Source: Bipolaris cookei (lineage: Eukaryota; Ascomycota; Dothideomycetes; Pleosporales; Pleosporaceae). From it: 64,000 nt of DNA. The stretch lies in contig NRSV01000091.1 of the NCBI GenBank assembly GCA_002286855.1, positions 1-64,000 of the forward strand. Direction: 5' to 3'. The notes under the pieces were generated by a model. That model searched no databases and was not told the origin of the DNA. It saw only the letters and a list, made by a program, of their open reading frames with translations. The position numbers were made by a program, and so were the translations under genes. Positions 43,089-55,187 of this stretch are shown here, piece by piece (position 1 is the first letter of the stretch; every line of letters starts with the position of its first letter).

Positions 43089-44829
43089 GCAGGCATTGGG
43101 GGCGGAGGTAAACCTTGGCCTCTTATAATCGCCCGAAAATCCAGATGAAACTAATGAGACTCTGAGTTACTCTGATTGACCCACTATCTGCCTTAAAAAG
43201 AAAAGAAAGTCGGCCAGTAACATCCCATACCAACGATTGGACAGAAGGCTTAAGAAACATGGCCATCTTGCGGGACGGATCCCGTCATACCTGCTTCGCA
43301 GTTCTTGCATTCTTCTCGATCCATATAGTTATCTGCTGGTTTGCATAATATGCATGACCATGTTTCAGTATCTCGCATCCCTGTGATGAGCTGGATTATG
43401 GATCACGGGAGGATAATTTATGGGATTGGATGATGCGAGCTAGGTCACCAGATAAACCGAGCAGAACGATCATCCATTCACCACCGCACCATCATATTGG
43501 GCCATGTGTATTGACCTGCTGTGTGGTCTCCTATCAGTGGCGGTTGCGCAGGGAATTTGAGGGAATGGGGCTGCAGTAGAAAGCCGGGTAACTAGTTATG
43601 TATGCTGATACAATCTGACTAGCCGTGGTCGCTGTTTGATAGCCTTGGGATTTGCCAAAGGACGAACCTCACCCGCTCGTAACGGAGATTTCTTGAGGGC
43701 TAGTAATATGTATGTATGTAAAGGGTGAACCATTTATTGCAAGTCACATCCTCCTTTGCATCGTGCATGCAACTTTGAGTGTTTTAGAGAACGCTAGTCT
43801 TATCGCTTACATACTTAGGGCGCCTTTTGAGCATACTCTACCCCAGATGGTTAGGCCGACGTACTTTCTTGCATTCTGCACAAGCATCTGAGCCACCAGA
43901 ATCGGCAGATCCTTCGATTCAGTCTAGGAATTGGGCACTTACTAGCTTCTCTACGAACTGTGAGCTGACTCTGGCATCTTTCCCCACCCTCTGTGAATGC
44001 GAAGTTACTGCTGAGCACTTGGCGATATATACCCCCAAAAGTCAGGTAAACTTACCTTTTACGTGACAAAGAGCCTGGTCCTCATTAGATAACCTTCTCA
44101 AAGTGTGTGGATACAGGCATCTTCCATTAACTCCGTAGCTGCTTCCCATCCCATAGTAACAATGGAAGAGACAGAAATTGTTCCACGCGCCAGGAAACTG
44201 AAAGTGTATATCTTCTCAATATTGCGCTATCGAGACGCTTCTCAGATACTGAAATCTGCCTTCCATGTACGTCGATACTTCACTTGATAATGTACGAGGG
44301 GTAAAACAAGCCACCTGTCTGTAAAGTATCGGGGTAACGGCAAGTATGGGCTGTGAGTGGCCGCAACTTGCGCTAGAGCTCAGGTCTGCGGGGGAAGGCT
44401 GAAGTGCTCAATTTCTTTTTTTTCTTTTCTTGCAGCAGCTCTCGGTACCCAGTCCGGGCGCATACATGCGTGACATGGAGGCACCGATGCGGGTACAGCA
44501 ATAGCACACTACCCTGCAAGCACAATGTTGCCTTCATATCATACTTGAAAAAGCACCTTCTTTTCCAGATACGATGGCGGGAAGGCTGGAATATAACCCG
44601 TCCACATGCAGAGTGCTGTTCAGTGTCGTATATCGAAATCTGCTACGCAACCCTGATTCGATACGTATACAATTCGTTCAGAAAAGCTGAGATTCTCTTG
44701 CAATGTCACTTATGTACATAGATGAGGGGCAAGGTGCTGTGAACAGAATAGTTTGCAAGTAGGCTGCTAAGCAGAATTTACTATTGCCTTAGTCAACTAT
44801 TCGGTTAAAAACAATGAGCTATAAGGGCT
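43089..44829. other. 1.7 kb intergenic, no confident gene
   Basis: Upstream of the dynamin gene. Frames at 43827-44066, 44105-44287 and 44404-44721 lack recognisable content; the last begins in a T-rich tract. Confidence 0.45.
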
Positions 44830-45408
44830 TGTTGCCTATTGCTGTATACTGCGCCGTGCTGTGGTCTGCTTAGTTGCTCGGTAGTAGTCATCGCCGAGCG
44901 CGCGGTTGCGGCGTGGTTGTAAGGATTGCGGGGCTGCGTTCTAAATTGCATCCTTCGTTCTGCTTACTGGCTGTAAGCGTAATCAAGAGTGTCAGCATTC
45001 TATGGTCGTGACACAGCAGTATGTACAGCACTACGAAGGGGGTGACGGTGGTGAAAGAGGGGGAAGATCGTCTTGCTACAGGGGTGGACGATAAGCAGCC
45101 TACAGTACGTAGCCTGCTGTATTATTGTGTCCGCCGCTTTCCTGTTCTACAACGAGCGGGCTAGACGTCAACGAATGCATGCCTTTAATTGCAATGGTGC
45201 ACACTTTGAGGCCTATCATGCACATCAGGACACCACACGACGATCGGCTAAATCGGGTGTCGAGTCTGGTGATTTGGTGGCAGTTCGGTTTCAGTTCAAG
45301 CCCGTGGCTCTTGGCTCTAATAACAGCGCGAGCAGCGGCAAGCGATCCTGCGCTATCAGCGGAGGCTATGGCTCGATGATTCCCAAACCTTGCTTCGCAG
45401 CAGTATAA
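44830..45408 (+). repeat. dispersed repeat copy 2 with partial small-membrane-protein frame
   Basis: The left 460 bp match the reverse complement of 25330-25775, including GTAAGCGTAATCAAGA near GTAAGCATAATCAAGA. The frame at 45073-45408 (111 codons) contains CIIVSAAFLFYNERARRQRM and RRSAKSGVESGD, resembling the protein at 21431-21787 in its second half, but the first membrane segment is missing and the end is different. It is best read as a repeat carrying a decayed gene; a short version of its leader also occurs near 58305-58400. Confidence 0.65.
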
Positions 45409-45839
45409 GTACAGTATTGGCCATTACATATGTACACAACTAGCAGGCGATTATGGGAGAAGGAAGCTACAGCCACCCTCCAAGATGGCTCACGGGAGGG
45501 GATTGTCCTTTTAGTTTGCGTGTGCGCTGACGCTAGGCCTTATCTACTGCTAGGTTAGCAAGCTTATCTGTATTCGACTATATGCGAGCATGAGCTCTCG
45601 CAATACCCATATTCAGTTAGCATCGCTATCCTCGATAGATAGAAGCTCCTTTTGCGTTAGTTATAAGGTACGGGTATGTACATAAACGCATCACGTTCTG
45701 GTTCATATGTAACTACGGTTATTACTCAGTGGGCAACCAGGTGACTATACATGGTACTCCTAGGCTTACAAGAACACCAAACGTATGGCCCTTCGGAATC
45801 TATGTAGGTGCAATTTCGCTACCTTGGTCACCGGCATAT
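45409..45839. other. no recognisable feature
   Basis: Intergenic sequence between two repeat blocks. The stretch AAGCTTATCTGTATTCGACT (near 45561) loosely recalls the CYTH 3' flank at 40110 but is too diverged to call. Confidence 0.35.
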
Positions 45840-46132
45840 AATCATAGTTAGTGAAAAGTTCTCATTATTAAGTTGGCGCAGTGTTAGTACGGGCGGCGCG
45901 GGTCTGAATCTGGCTGCGGTAACTCGACTTATTAACAGAAACTGCAGAAAAGTCGACAGGCTTAGCGCATGAGAAGAGTGTGCAGGCAGATGCAACAGGC
46001 GAATGTTTCGAGTGCTCGTAGCAAGCCCACTCGAACTCTCGAACAACGTGTGATTCATGGCCATCGAGTAGGAACAGTCGATTACGGGGCAGCAATTGTA
46101 GTAGTAGTTTCCGGTATAAAGACGCGATTTGG
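45840..46132 (-). pseudogene. relic of pogo-like transposase (family B), later part of the DDE domain
   Basis: The minus strand reads, across frames, PETTTTI, VIDCSYSMAMNHTLFESSSG (the LLDGHESHV motif in the neighbouring frame) and HLPAHSSHALSLSTFLQFLL, the second and third catalytic regions of a pogo transposase. Stops and a frame change are present. About 45 bp at its right end match 6628-6672, where the upstream part of the same domain is found. Confidence 0.6.
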
Positions 46133-48073
46133 CTACTTGTTGTACTTAACGCTAAGATCCTCTTGTACGCGCTGTAATTTATATTGCGCCTTAGTATTAT
46201 AATCATGGTTGTTGATGGCGTACTGCCAGCGCATAACATTACATATTGTTATAACGCCACTGGCTGCGCGCTTAAGGTATTTCTTGCCCTGATTTCGTAT
46301 TGTAGGCCCTATACGCTTCCATTTATTAGCAATGGTTGTTACCTCACGAAGTGATCTTGCAGCAAGCTCTTGTTGTAAGCGGGCGACGTCATTAACCTGG
46401 CGGCGCTGTATCATTGAGCGCGCGTCTTGCGAGTAGATAGGTCCACCACCTGCTTCAAGAGCACGGCGTTTACGACGACGGCGCTCGCCTTTGGCAAGTT
46501 GCGCTGCCTCTGTATGGTGTAGCTCGCGCTGTAAGCCCTCTGCGATGCGCGCAATTGCTGAGACACCACGTTGGTGTTTAATAACGCTAGCAGCGACGTC
46601 GCGTGGGAGGTGCTCACGAAGCATAGTGTAGACGAAGGGCTCTTGCGCTTGAATCTGGCGGATGGTTTTTGGTGTAACCCATGCAGCGTCGCCAGGTCGT
46701 GGGTTCTCTGGCTCTGGCGTTGTGTCCCAGTCAAGCTCATCGCGCTCAATAGCTCACCCTGTAGCGCTATCCGAACTTGTGTGAAGCGCTGTAGCGGTAG
46801 TAGGCATGATGGAGATGAGCCTAAAGACGGCGAAGAGCTTTATATGCACGGTGTCGTCTGTCGCAATTGAACTGGTGGTGGTGTAGCGCGCTCGTACTCG
46901 CTGTCCGTGTCGAGTAGTTGCAACTGGTTAAATACAAGCTCTGGCTTCCACGGAGCAAGACCAGTTCGCCGCCAGCCGCTCTGTATAGTGGTACACGTAA
47001 AGGTAAGACGCCGGATCTCTGCAAGAGTCGCTGGAAAGTCTGCCTTGCTAATATCTCTTGAGCCAGTGCGAGATGCCCACTCTAAGCAGCGGCCGTGGTA
47101 CCACTTGAGTGGTTAAAAGCAGCCAACGTCAAGCAGTTGGAGAAGGTGCGTAGTGTGCGGTGGCAGCGCAAAGAGCTGTATATACTGCTGCTCAGCGTAT
47201 TGAATGAACTCTCTAGTTAAGTGAGAGCCGTGCCCGTCTACTAATAGTAATCGCCACGCGCCAGTAGACCGCTGCTTCGTTCGGCGATCAAAGCGCTTTA
47301 ACCAGGCGAGCGCAAGCTGATCGTTGCTATAGCCATTCCCTGAGATTGCAATAAGGTAGTTATCAGGCAGATCAACTACCCACTGCTCCACAATTGTTCC
47401 TGCTTTAATAATAACCATTGGCTCAATTGCAAAGCCAGTAGAACAGACGCATTCAATAAGGGTATTAAGCTCGCGGTTATTGCCGTCCGCCAGCACTGTA
47501 AACATACTGGCTGCTTGCAACGCCAATCCGACAACCAGTCTCATCCATATTGTACATGTCGTTAGGTTGTACGCCAAATTGCTCTACAGTAGCTTGAAGC
47601 TGCTCGAACCACTGGCGCAACGCGTCAGGCTGTTGCGTCAGCATACGCTGTACTTCCATCGGCTTACTCCTAACGCGGCGGTACTTTTTATGCCTCTGTA
47701 GCCAGCGTCGCGCCCAGTTATGATCTAGTGGCGTCGGTGATTCGTCTGGTCCTATGTACGACTCTTGAAGCAACGCGTAGGCTTGTTGCGCGATCATGCG
47801 GTGATGTATACCAAAGCCGATAGCATTGATTGCGTCAAGGTAGCGCTCAAGAGCAAGATCTTGGGCGTTATCCAGCCGGTAACTGGTTGGCTTTTTATCG
47901 CTGCGCGTAGGCGCGTTCTTGTAGGCGCGGAGGAGACGTTTATAGCCTAAGTTGTGGGTTTTTGCATAAGAGCTGATGTTTGGCTTGAGGTGACTATGAA
48001 GCTTTGCCGCGTGCTCTTTGTATAACGTCACCTCTTTTCTATACTTTGAAGCTGAAGAATTGCTCTTTGGCAT
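46133..48073 (-). pseudogene. pogo-like transposase (family C), frameshifted
   Basis: Pieces on the minus strand in order. 48073-47477 encodes the N-terminal DNA-binding part and first catalytic motif (YNMDETGCRIGVASSQYVYS). 47577-47113 continues in another frame (LIECVCSTGFAIEPMVIIKA; LLLVDGHGSHLTREF; LPPHTTHLLQLLDVGCF), ending at a stop just after the third Asp. 46749-46133 encodes the C-terminal helical, Arg/Lys/Gln-rich tail in two frames. At least two frameshifts and one stop inactivate it. Inverted repeats could not be defined by eye. Confidence 0.8.
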
Positions 48074-48321
48074 ATTGCGAAACTTTCTGCTAAAATAGAT
48101 TCTGATTATCTAATGTTGTGGTAGAGTTGGTACTAGTTATGTTGTATCTAAGTGATGCCCTTGGGGTGGGAGGCCCGTGCAACGCGCGGGCAATTTCTTG
48201 AAATTTTCGGAGCGAACCATTGGGCCCGAGTAATTGGCTTGGCTTCGGTTTCGGTTACTAGTGTGTGGACCGAACCCTGGTTCGACGCGTTGCGTGCTGG
48301 CAAACGCTATGACACCCACTT

Positions 48322-50704
48322 TTGAACCACCGACGAACGCATTCTTCCCAAGTCGCTGTCACAGAAGCCGCGCAATTGAAATTCATGAGCTTCTTCGATC
48401 GGCCCTATAATGGGCAGCCAGCCAGCCCTATTAAGCGATCACCCCACGGAGGCGACGTGCGTGCGACCGTATGTGCGATCGAAGAGCCTCACGAATGTGC
48501 AGTGCCTTGTATAGTAGGCAAGGGGGGGAAGAAATTCTACGCGATATGGGGTGGCTCAAACCCAGGCATCCATGAGACTATTTGGGATGTCGCGAGGAAT
48601 TGGATAGACGGACAGAATGTGAAGCACAAATCCTATCTATCTTCAGCCAAGGCGTTGGAGTTCTATCAAAAGCAGAAGATGTTGTTCCCCAATCTAGCAC
48701 CAAGATTAGAACAGCCTCACGCTGCTCCGCAAGCCTCTCGGAGGGACCCTGATGATCGTACAGTGCAGCCTCAGCGACCTACAACACTAGAGCCGAAGAT
48801 CGACAACGACCACGATGCGTTCTTATCGCTTCCCACTCCACAACGCGAAGTATCAGAACGCGAAGACTGTGCGTCTTTATCGCGCCCTATCCTGCCATTC
48901 CAAGATGATCTTGCAGAACTCCCGTTGTCTTCCGAACAACGCAGGCTCGTCAATCTCATAGTACAAGGGAAGAACGTGTTCTATACAGGTCCGGCAGGTG
49001 TCGGAAAGTCAAGGGTTTTGAAAGCTTTCAGACAACGTCTGTCTACCATGGGCAAAAAAGTGAACGTTGTTGCACCGACTGGGCGGGCTGCTCTAGACAT
49101 CAATGGCTCAACAACATGGTCATATGCCGGCTGGACCCCAGAGCACATGAAGAGGCCGCTAGACATGCTTCAGCGCCAGGCTTGGCAGACAAAGACCAAG
49201 AAACGTTTGCAGAACACAGACGTTCTCGTCATCGACGAAGTCAGCATGGTAGAAAACTTCCATCTGGAGAGGCTGAGTGCCATCATGAAATCAGTGCGAC
49301 AGAATAGAGAAGCCTTTGGAGGAGTGCAGGTGGTGGTTACTGGCGACTTTTGTCAGCTTCCTCCTGTCAAGCCATTCCAGTTTTGCATTGATTGTGGAAA
49401 AGCCCTGACTGAAAAGGCCAGAAAATCAGCATACGAATGCGCCGTATGCAGGAAGGTTTATAACGATGAAGACAAATGGGCTTTCCAGAGCAATGCATGG
49501 AAGGTGAGCCTGTCGAAGGCAGCGAAACATCAGAAATTCCAAGTTCCACTGTGGGCCAAATTGCTCCTAAGCAGATCATGCGCACAACAATGCTGCTTCT
49601 AATGCCGATTCTGTCTCCGTGGAGCTTCTTGATCTGGGCCTATGCTAACAATGAGCTAGGAGGCAAACTTTGAACACGTCAACTTGGAAACTCTCTTCCG
49701 GCAACGCGACCGAGACTTCATCAAGATATTGCAAAAGCTACGTATAGGAATGCCATTGCTTGCACACGAGAGGGAGCTCTTATGTCAAGACAAACCACCC
49801 ATCGACAACGCCGTTAGACTTTATCCGCAAAAGAAAGATGTCAAGAGGATAAACGACGCAGAGTACACAAAGCTGAGAGCTATACCACACCCATACCACT
49901 CTAAAGATCATCTTCAGCTGCAGCAACACCATCGTCCCGAGCTTGAGTTCTATGCCAATAGAGCAGCAGATGGCACTCTGATCAAATTGGTACGTTATTG
50001 TCTCTCTGTGATGCATCAAAGAGTTAATACACTCTCAGGCAGATCATCGCTATGAACCACATCTCGAGCTGAAAGAAGGTATGCTCGTAGTGTTGTTGGC
50101 CAACATTAGCATATCTGAAGGGTTGGTGAATGGCGCGCAAGGCACAATCGTCGGGTTTCAGGAGTATTGGGATCCTGCCGAGGAGCAGAAATCCGAAGGG
50201 CAGATCATCTCTGGTATATCGTTCTTCGCTGCGCTTGTTCGTCTATACTCACATCCTCTAGATATTGAAGTATCGCTCGGAGGAGATTATACGTACTACC
50301 GTGCGCAACGCATTTTCGAATTCATGAGGAATGCACCCCTTAAGCAATGGCCAATTGTGAGATTCAGTCACAAAGGCCAAGCCAAAGAGCTTCCCATAAT
50401 GGCCAGCTGCTACCCGACAGAGCTTGGTGATGAGCCTCCCTCTAATCCTCGCTACAGTTTATTAAGTCGGACACAAATCCCACTAATGGCTGCGTGGGCC
50501 ATGACCATCCATAAGAGCCAAGGCATGACTCTCGAAAAGGTGGAAGTCGACCTGAGCAAAAATTTCGAAGAGGGGATGGCGTATGTCGCGTTAAGTAGAG
50601 CAACGACTCTGGAGGGACTCAGGGTCATCTCTTTCCCCGAAAACGCGGAGATGGGGTGTAATCAAGAAGTCAGGGAGTTCCTACAAGAGAAATTCCACAC
50701 ATGA
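48322..50704 (+). CDS. PIF1-like DNA helicase with N-terminal RNase HI-type hybrid-binding domain
   Basis: Three exons, 48322-49503, 49663-49989 and 50039-50704 (724 residues; the second acceptor could be 4 codons... or 1 codon earlier at GAG|, both in frame). Residues about 69-117 (KKFYAIWGGSNPGIHETIWD...KSYLSSAKALEFYQ) match the viroplasmin/RNase HI N-terminal domain that binds RNA-DNA hybrids. The SF1B helicase core follows: GPAGVGKS at 223-230, DVLVIDEVSMV, VVVTGDFCQLPPV, a CxxC...CxxC zinc insert (FCIDCGKALT...CAVCRKVY), NGAQGTIVGF, MTIHKSQGMTLEKVEVDLS and AYVALSRATTLEGL. PIF1 relatives unwind G-quadruplexes and R-loops and act at telomeres and forks. Fungal accessory PIF1 paralogues like this are common; intact. 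Nuclear or mitochondrial location not determined. Confidence 0.9.
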
Positions 50705-50891
50705 AGATAGAATGTATGGGCAGGGTTAGAAAGTATAGAGATGACGTGTGCGAGTTAAAGATATTCTGCATTTGATTTACATCCGCAATCCGACCCGAAC
50801 TCATTCCATTTCTTTTCATGTTGATTCGCTTACTAGGGGTTTGCAGCCCGTGCGCTTGCCTCATTTATTATTTCCTACCAAGGTTAACTGG

Positions 50892-52668
50892 TTACTGATT
50901 TTCATACATTAGTGATCCAGCACTACGCATTGACGCCCATACACGCTGTAATTGTTCGTGTATTGGTTTATAAGCTTGGAAATGTCGCTTCTTTTTCATG
51001 ATTGGCATGCCCTTCATCATTGAAGATTCAAACTTAAGCCGGCTCAACTCAGCTGCAAGCTTATTTTGAACTATCTTTCGTGCCGAATGGGAATAAATAA
51101 CTCCCATTGAAGATTTAAGAATCGTACGGGTGCGCTGTTGCCGTGATTGTGTGACTGAAGTCATGGTGCGTAGAGCTAGTTCGCCAATCGCTTGGTCTCC
51201 AGCAACAGATATATTATACGCTCCAAACAGCGTACGTTTTACGTTTTCGCTAAGCCTCTCATTCTCTAGGCAAAAGTCAATATTGTGCTTAAGCGTCCGG
51301 ATTGTTAGAGGCGTATTTAGCTCTGGTGGTGGTGGTGTTCCATCTGTAGTAACGTTGCTACTACTATCACTACTATTACTGCCAGCATCTTGGCAATCAG
51401 CGTCCCAATCAGCAAAATCTCTCCGTATATTATTCTTGACGCGCTTAACATCCAATGGATATAATCTTGAGTCTCGCCAGCCTTTCTGTATCGTACGGGG
51501 CTTGAATGTATAGGCGCGGATTGACTTGATAGCAGCCAAGGACTTAACCTTATTGAAAGCTTTACAGCCTGTTCTGGTTGCATGATCAACAGCCTGCGCG
51601 TGCCAGTGCTTATACGGCTGGAAACAACCTACATTAAGCGGCTAGAGAAAGTGAGATGTATGTGGAGGTAGGCGATAGGCAATAACGTTGTGGTCCTTAA
51701 GGACTTCTAGAAGCTCTTGGGTGCAGTTTGAATCAAATCCATCGAACAAAAGCAGCCGATATACCCCTTGAATATGCTTCTGGCTCTGCTGTACGAAATG
51801 CTTTACCCACTCATAACTCAATTGATCGTTTGTATAGCCACTATCACTATGCGCGATTAGATAGTTATCGGGTAAATCAGTGAAATAGCGCTCAAGGAGC
51901 GCGTCGCCTTCAATGATAATCATTGGTGGGATAGCGTAGCCTGCAGCGTTGACGCACTCAGTTACAGTCAATGATGTACGATCATCAGGCGTTGGTAAAT
52001 AGACACGGCGGCGAGGCTCAAAAGTAACAACCCACTGGTCTTTTCCGATCCCAATGCGAAAGCCAGTCTCGTCAAAGTTCCAGATATCTGATGGTAGGAT
52101 GCCATGCGTCTGAATCAGGCTTGTGAAGGTGTCAAACCACTCTATAATAGAGTCTGAGTCATGCGCAAGTGCGCGATTGAGATTAAGAGATCTCTGTCGC
52201 TGTACGTGAAGCTCAGGTTGCCGTTTAAGCCATTGTTTTGCCCATCGCGAGCTTGCAGTTGGTGGAGGACCAGGACCATCACGAGCTTGTTGAAGATGAT
52301 AATTGGCACACGATACAATCATAGGCAGTCGTACACAAACCCCAAGTTCATCAAGGCGTGCGACGTAATCGTATAACACTTGGTCTTGCGCCTTAGCAAG
52401 CTTATACGTATCAGAGGGATGCTCAGAGCGTGTTGGGCGGCCTTTTGATCGGGCGAGTAACTAATCGCTGGTATGGAACACCGTATTCACGCGCAAGCTG
52501 CTTAAAATTAGGCTTTGGGATATCTTTGATAGACTCCAAGATCTCTTCAATCCGTTCATTAACTGAGATTTGTAATTGGGCCATTGTGGGGGATACAAGA
52601 ATAGATTTGAGTGATAGAGTTGCAAAAAAATATCGTTGGGGCGGTAATATCGCTGGGAGCGTCGGCAC
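50892..52668 (-). pseudogene. pogo-like transposase (family D), one frameshift and one stop
   Basis: The minus strand encodes nearly a whole transposase. 52668-52423 gives the N-terminal helix-turn-helix (NFKQLAREYGVPYQRLVTR), a frameshift near 52430 follows, 52379-51642 carries NFDETGFRIGIGKDQW, MIIIEGDALLERYF and LLLFDGFDSN, ending LPPHTSHFL at a TAG where relatives have Gln before PLNVGCF, and 51640-50892 carries the C-terminal part (FKPRTIQKGWRDSRLYPLDV, ending SAGSLMYENQ). The TAG (51642-51644) fits a C-to-T change of CAG. The second catalytic motif reads FDGFDSN rather than DGHGSH. Recently decayed. Confidence 0.85.
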
Positions 52669-52716
52669 TCGCCTGCGGCGAGTGTCAGCGCAGCTGACTT
52701 AGCTTAATAAGCTAAG
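52666..52716 (+). repeat. cluster of three short hairpins at the 5' side of transposase D
   Basis: CACTCGCC-TGC-GGCGAGTG (52666-52684), GTCAG-CGCAG-CTGAC (52684-52698) and CTTAGCTTA-A-TAAGCTAAG (52698-52716) follow each other without gaps. They may belong to the transposon end. Confidence 0.6.
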
Positions 52717-53598
52717 CCTTGGCACGAATATCAAGACCGTGCTCTATTGATGACAATGCAAGGGTAAAATGTTCGCATAATATATCTCATCTTTTAACCA
52801 TTTCGGGTTAGCGTGAGCATGATGCTCAACCCCAGTCTCGACTTTATCAATATCCAAAAGCGACCGTGCTTGACAACAAAAGCTGGAAACTTTTCTCACG
52901 TGTACCCAAGTTGTTATCTACGACAGCATACGTAGTCTGCATCATGTTCGACGTCGTAGTTATTGGAGTACCTAATCGTCAAGATTGTGAATGCCGGCGG
53001 TTTCACCATGTGGAGAAGGAGACGCTGAAAAGCTTCCCGTAGCGGCGAGAGGCCTGTAATCGTGTCAAGTTGATGACATAACACCGTGATGTGTGTTGTT
53101 ATATCACACACCGCGCGAAATCAATTTGAACCCATAACATGTCTTGCGAGATTGCTTATCGAATTGTTGATCTAGCCCTATCTCGGGTAAGCTGCACTTC
53201 TTTTCCAAACAAGTACATTTGAATCAACTTACAGTAATTAATTAGTTAGCTTACGCGGGTAGTAGATTTGCAGACACAAGTCAGAGCTACGAAAAGAGCC
53301 CGTATACTAATATATGATGCTTTGGCTTGAGTAGTGCTTCTGAATCCTATCCCACACCTTGTACGAAGCCTAGCCGTGAACTTTTGGCGTTTGGTGTTGT
53401 CTAAACGATAACCTATTGCGACAAGGCAGGCGGAAAGATTATATGGAGGAGGCTTTGAGCGAGTTAGCAAGCAACACTTAGGTTCTCTCCATAAACCTGC
53501 CCAGGGAAAGTCAACAACAAAGAGGAATACTACACACATCCAGATATTACTGCCCCAAAAACGCCGAGATCCTTTCCAAAGGATCTAATATCGACAAC
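52717..53598. other. intergenic, no confident gene
   Basis: Short frames on the minus strand (52914-53111, 53246-53539) have no recognisable content. Confidence 0.4.
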
Positions 53599-54063
53599 AT
53601 GGGGCCCTGCCCTCTAATGAGTGTACCCCAATCCTCTACCACACCGATTACGCGAGTGACATCGGAGAGCGCTAAATCTTCATACGGGAAAATCGAGCAA
53701 GACACTTTCACTACCGCGAGAATGGCAAAACAGCTCCGTAGGTCGGCCAGATTAGTCGTCCTGGGCAAGACAACAGTCGCGAGCGATGAGCAAGTGCGAG
53801 AGATGCGCGCTGATCGTGACGAAGAGGGGACAGCGTCAGTCGAAAAGGGCCAAGGAAAATTCAGTTGCAAACGAAAAACCAAGGCAGCTGAAACGGCAAT
53901 GGCACTGATTACACCAACAAAAGAGGTTTTGATAGAAACGGTGATTCCCTCAGACACAGACGAATATTCGATTGGCGCTTCGACGCTTATGGACCGTATG
54001 CCTTGGTTGTTCCAGCTAGAGCCAGGACCAACCTGGGTAGCCCCTATGGCTAGAATGTACTAA
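53599..54063 (+). CDS. hypothetical protein
   Basis: A 154-residue frame rich in Ser, Thr, Lys and Arg, with a basic middle (ARMAKQLRRSARLVVLGKTT) and an acidic to hydrophobic end (DRMPWLFQLEPGPTWVAP). It is probably disordered and lacks a signal peptide or membrane segment. No family is recognised. Its base composition is higher in GC than the flanks, which is the main reason to keep it as a possible gene. It could be an exon of something larger; no splice partner was found. Confidence 0.35.
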   Translation: MGPCPLMSVPQSSTTPITRVTSESAKSSYGKIEQDTFTTARMAKQLRRSARLVVLGKTTVASDEQVREMRADRDEEGTASVEKGQGKFSCKRKTKAAETAMALITPTKEVLIETVIPSDTDEYSIGASTLMDRMPWLFQLEPGPTWVAPMARMY

Positions 54064-55187
54064 TCTCTTAAGACGACGAATGACAAGAGCAATTTATGTT
54101 TAGTCAAGACTTGGGCGCACACACACTTTACAAGACGAACAAACCGAGTACCTTTATTTGAATTTGCTGCAAATTGCAGAAGCGTGCACAAGCCAGTCGA
54201 GTCCCTTTTTTTAAAAAACAAACAAACAAACAAACTGTGGAGTTGATTGAGTTGTTCTTAACGTGCTTAAATGTGGATGCAATTAAACCTAAACGTGCAT
54301 TAGCTATAGTTAACTAGTTAACTATGTTAATTGTGTAGAGCCATTTAAGCTGGTTATCGCAATAGAATTAGGTAAGTAGTTAGTAGCTATTTAACACTGA
54401 CTCCAGCAGAATTATGTGACGGTCATACTGGCGCCTAGCCAATAATAGACGACTCCGCTTCTTGTGATACTGACGTGAACATGTCTTATCTCTTGAGCCG
54501 CCCAAACTGTTCGGTATCATTCCGGCTATTCTCTTGGTCCTCGCACAAGTTGACGATCCTTAATTTCTGCTCCTCACCTCTTCTAGACCACTTCAAGTTA
54601 AGTGGCTTTACCCCAATTTGCATGAGCGTTTTCCGACGTTGCCCATGTTTATCGTGTCAGTACCTGCTTTAGAACTGAACCACGATACTGTGGCATTCAA
54701 ATAAGCGGCTAGTGAACGGAGCATAACTACCCCGATCTCTAGTCTTTCTATCCCAATTGAACTTGATGGTGAGGTTGACAATAGTGATGCCCTTTCAATC
54801 CAGCATCCATACAGACGGAAATATCACAAAAAGATTGCACGTTCGCACAGGTATGCTGATGTACATACCAGTAAGGGTAACTCGTTATCTATCTGAATTA
54901 CTTTCCTCCATTAGGAGGGCTGCAGCTCAGGACAGACTCTAGACTATGAGTTCTATTACAAGAAAGACAGGAGAACAAATTATTCAGCCTAGCTGCGTAT
55001 GTGTGTCGTTTAGAAGTCACCCCACCCCGCCCCCCGCAATTCGGGCAAGTCTTTCCATAACCGAGTCCATTTCGGGATGTCACATACGCGCACTCTTCCA
55101 GTCTCGCATGGGCATACATCAACCTTTTCAAGGAGGGAAGTGTCATCGTCAATAAGATCGCTGTTGATAACAAATGTTCTTTTCTTT
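54064..55187. other. intergenic with an AAAC microsatellite; possible 3' exon of the PD-(D/E)XK-like gene
   Basis: An AAAC run lies at 54214-54235. Between about 55010 and 55190 the minus strand is open (KRTFVINSDLIDDDTSLLEK, CDIPKWTRLWKDLPELRGAG) and could be a last exon of the gene at 55188-56879, but no join with both good sites and phase was certain. Confidence 0.35.
54214..54235 (+). repeat. (AAAC)n microsatellite
   Basis: About five AAAC units after a T/A tract. It could be the tail of a vanished LINE or a plain microsatellite. Confidence 0.7.
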
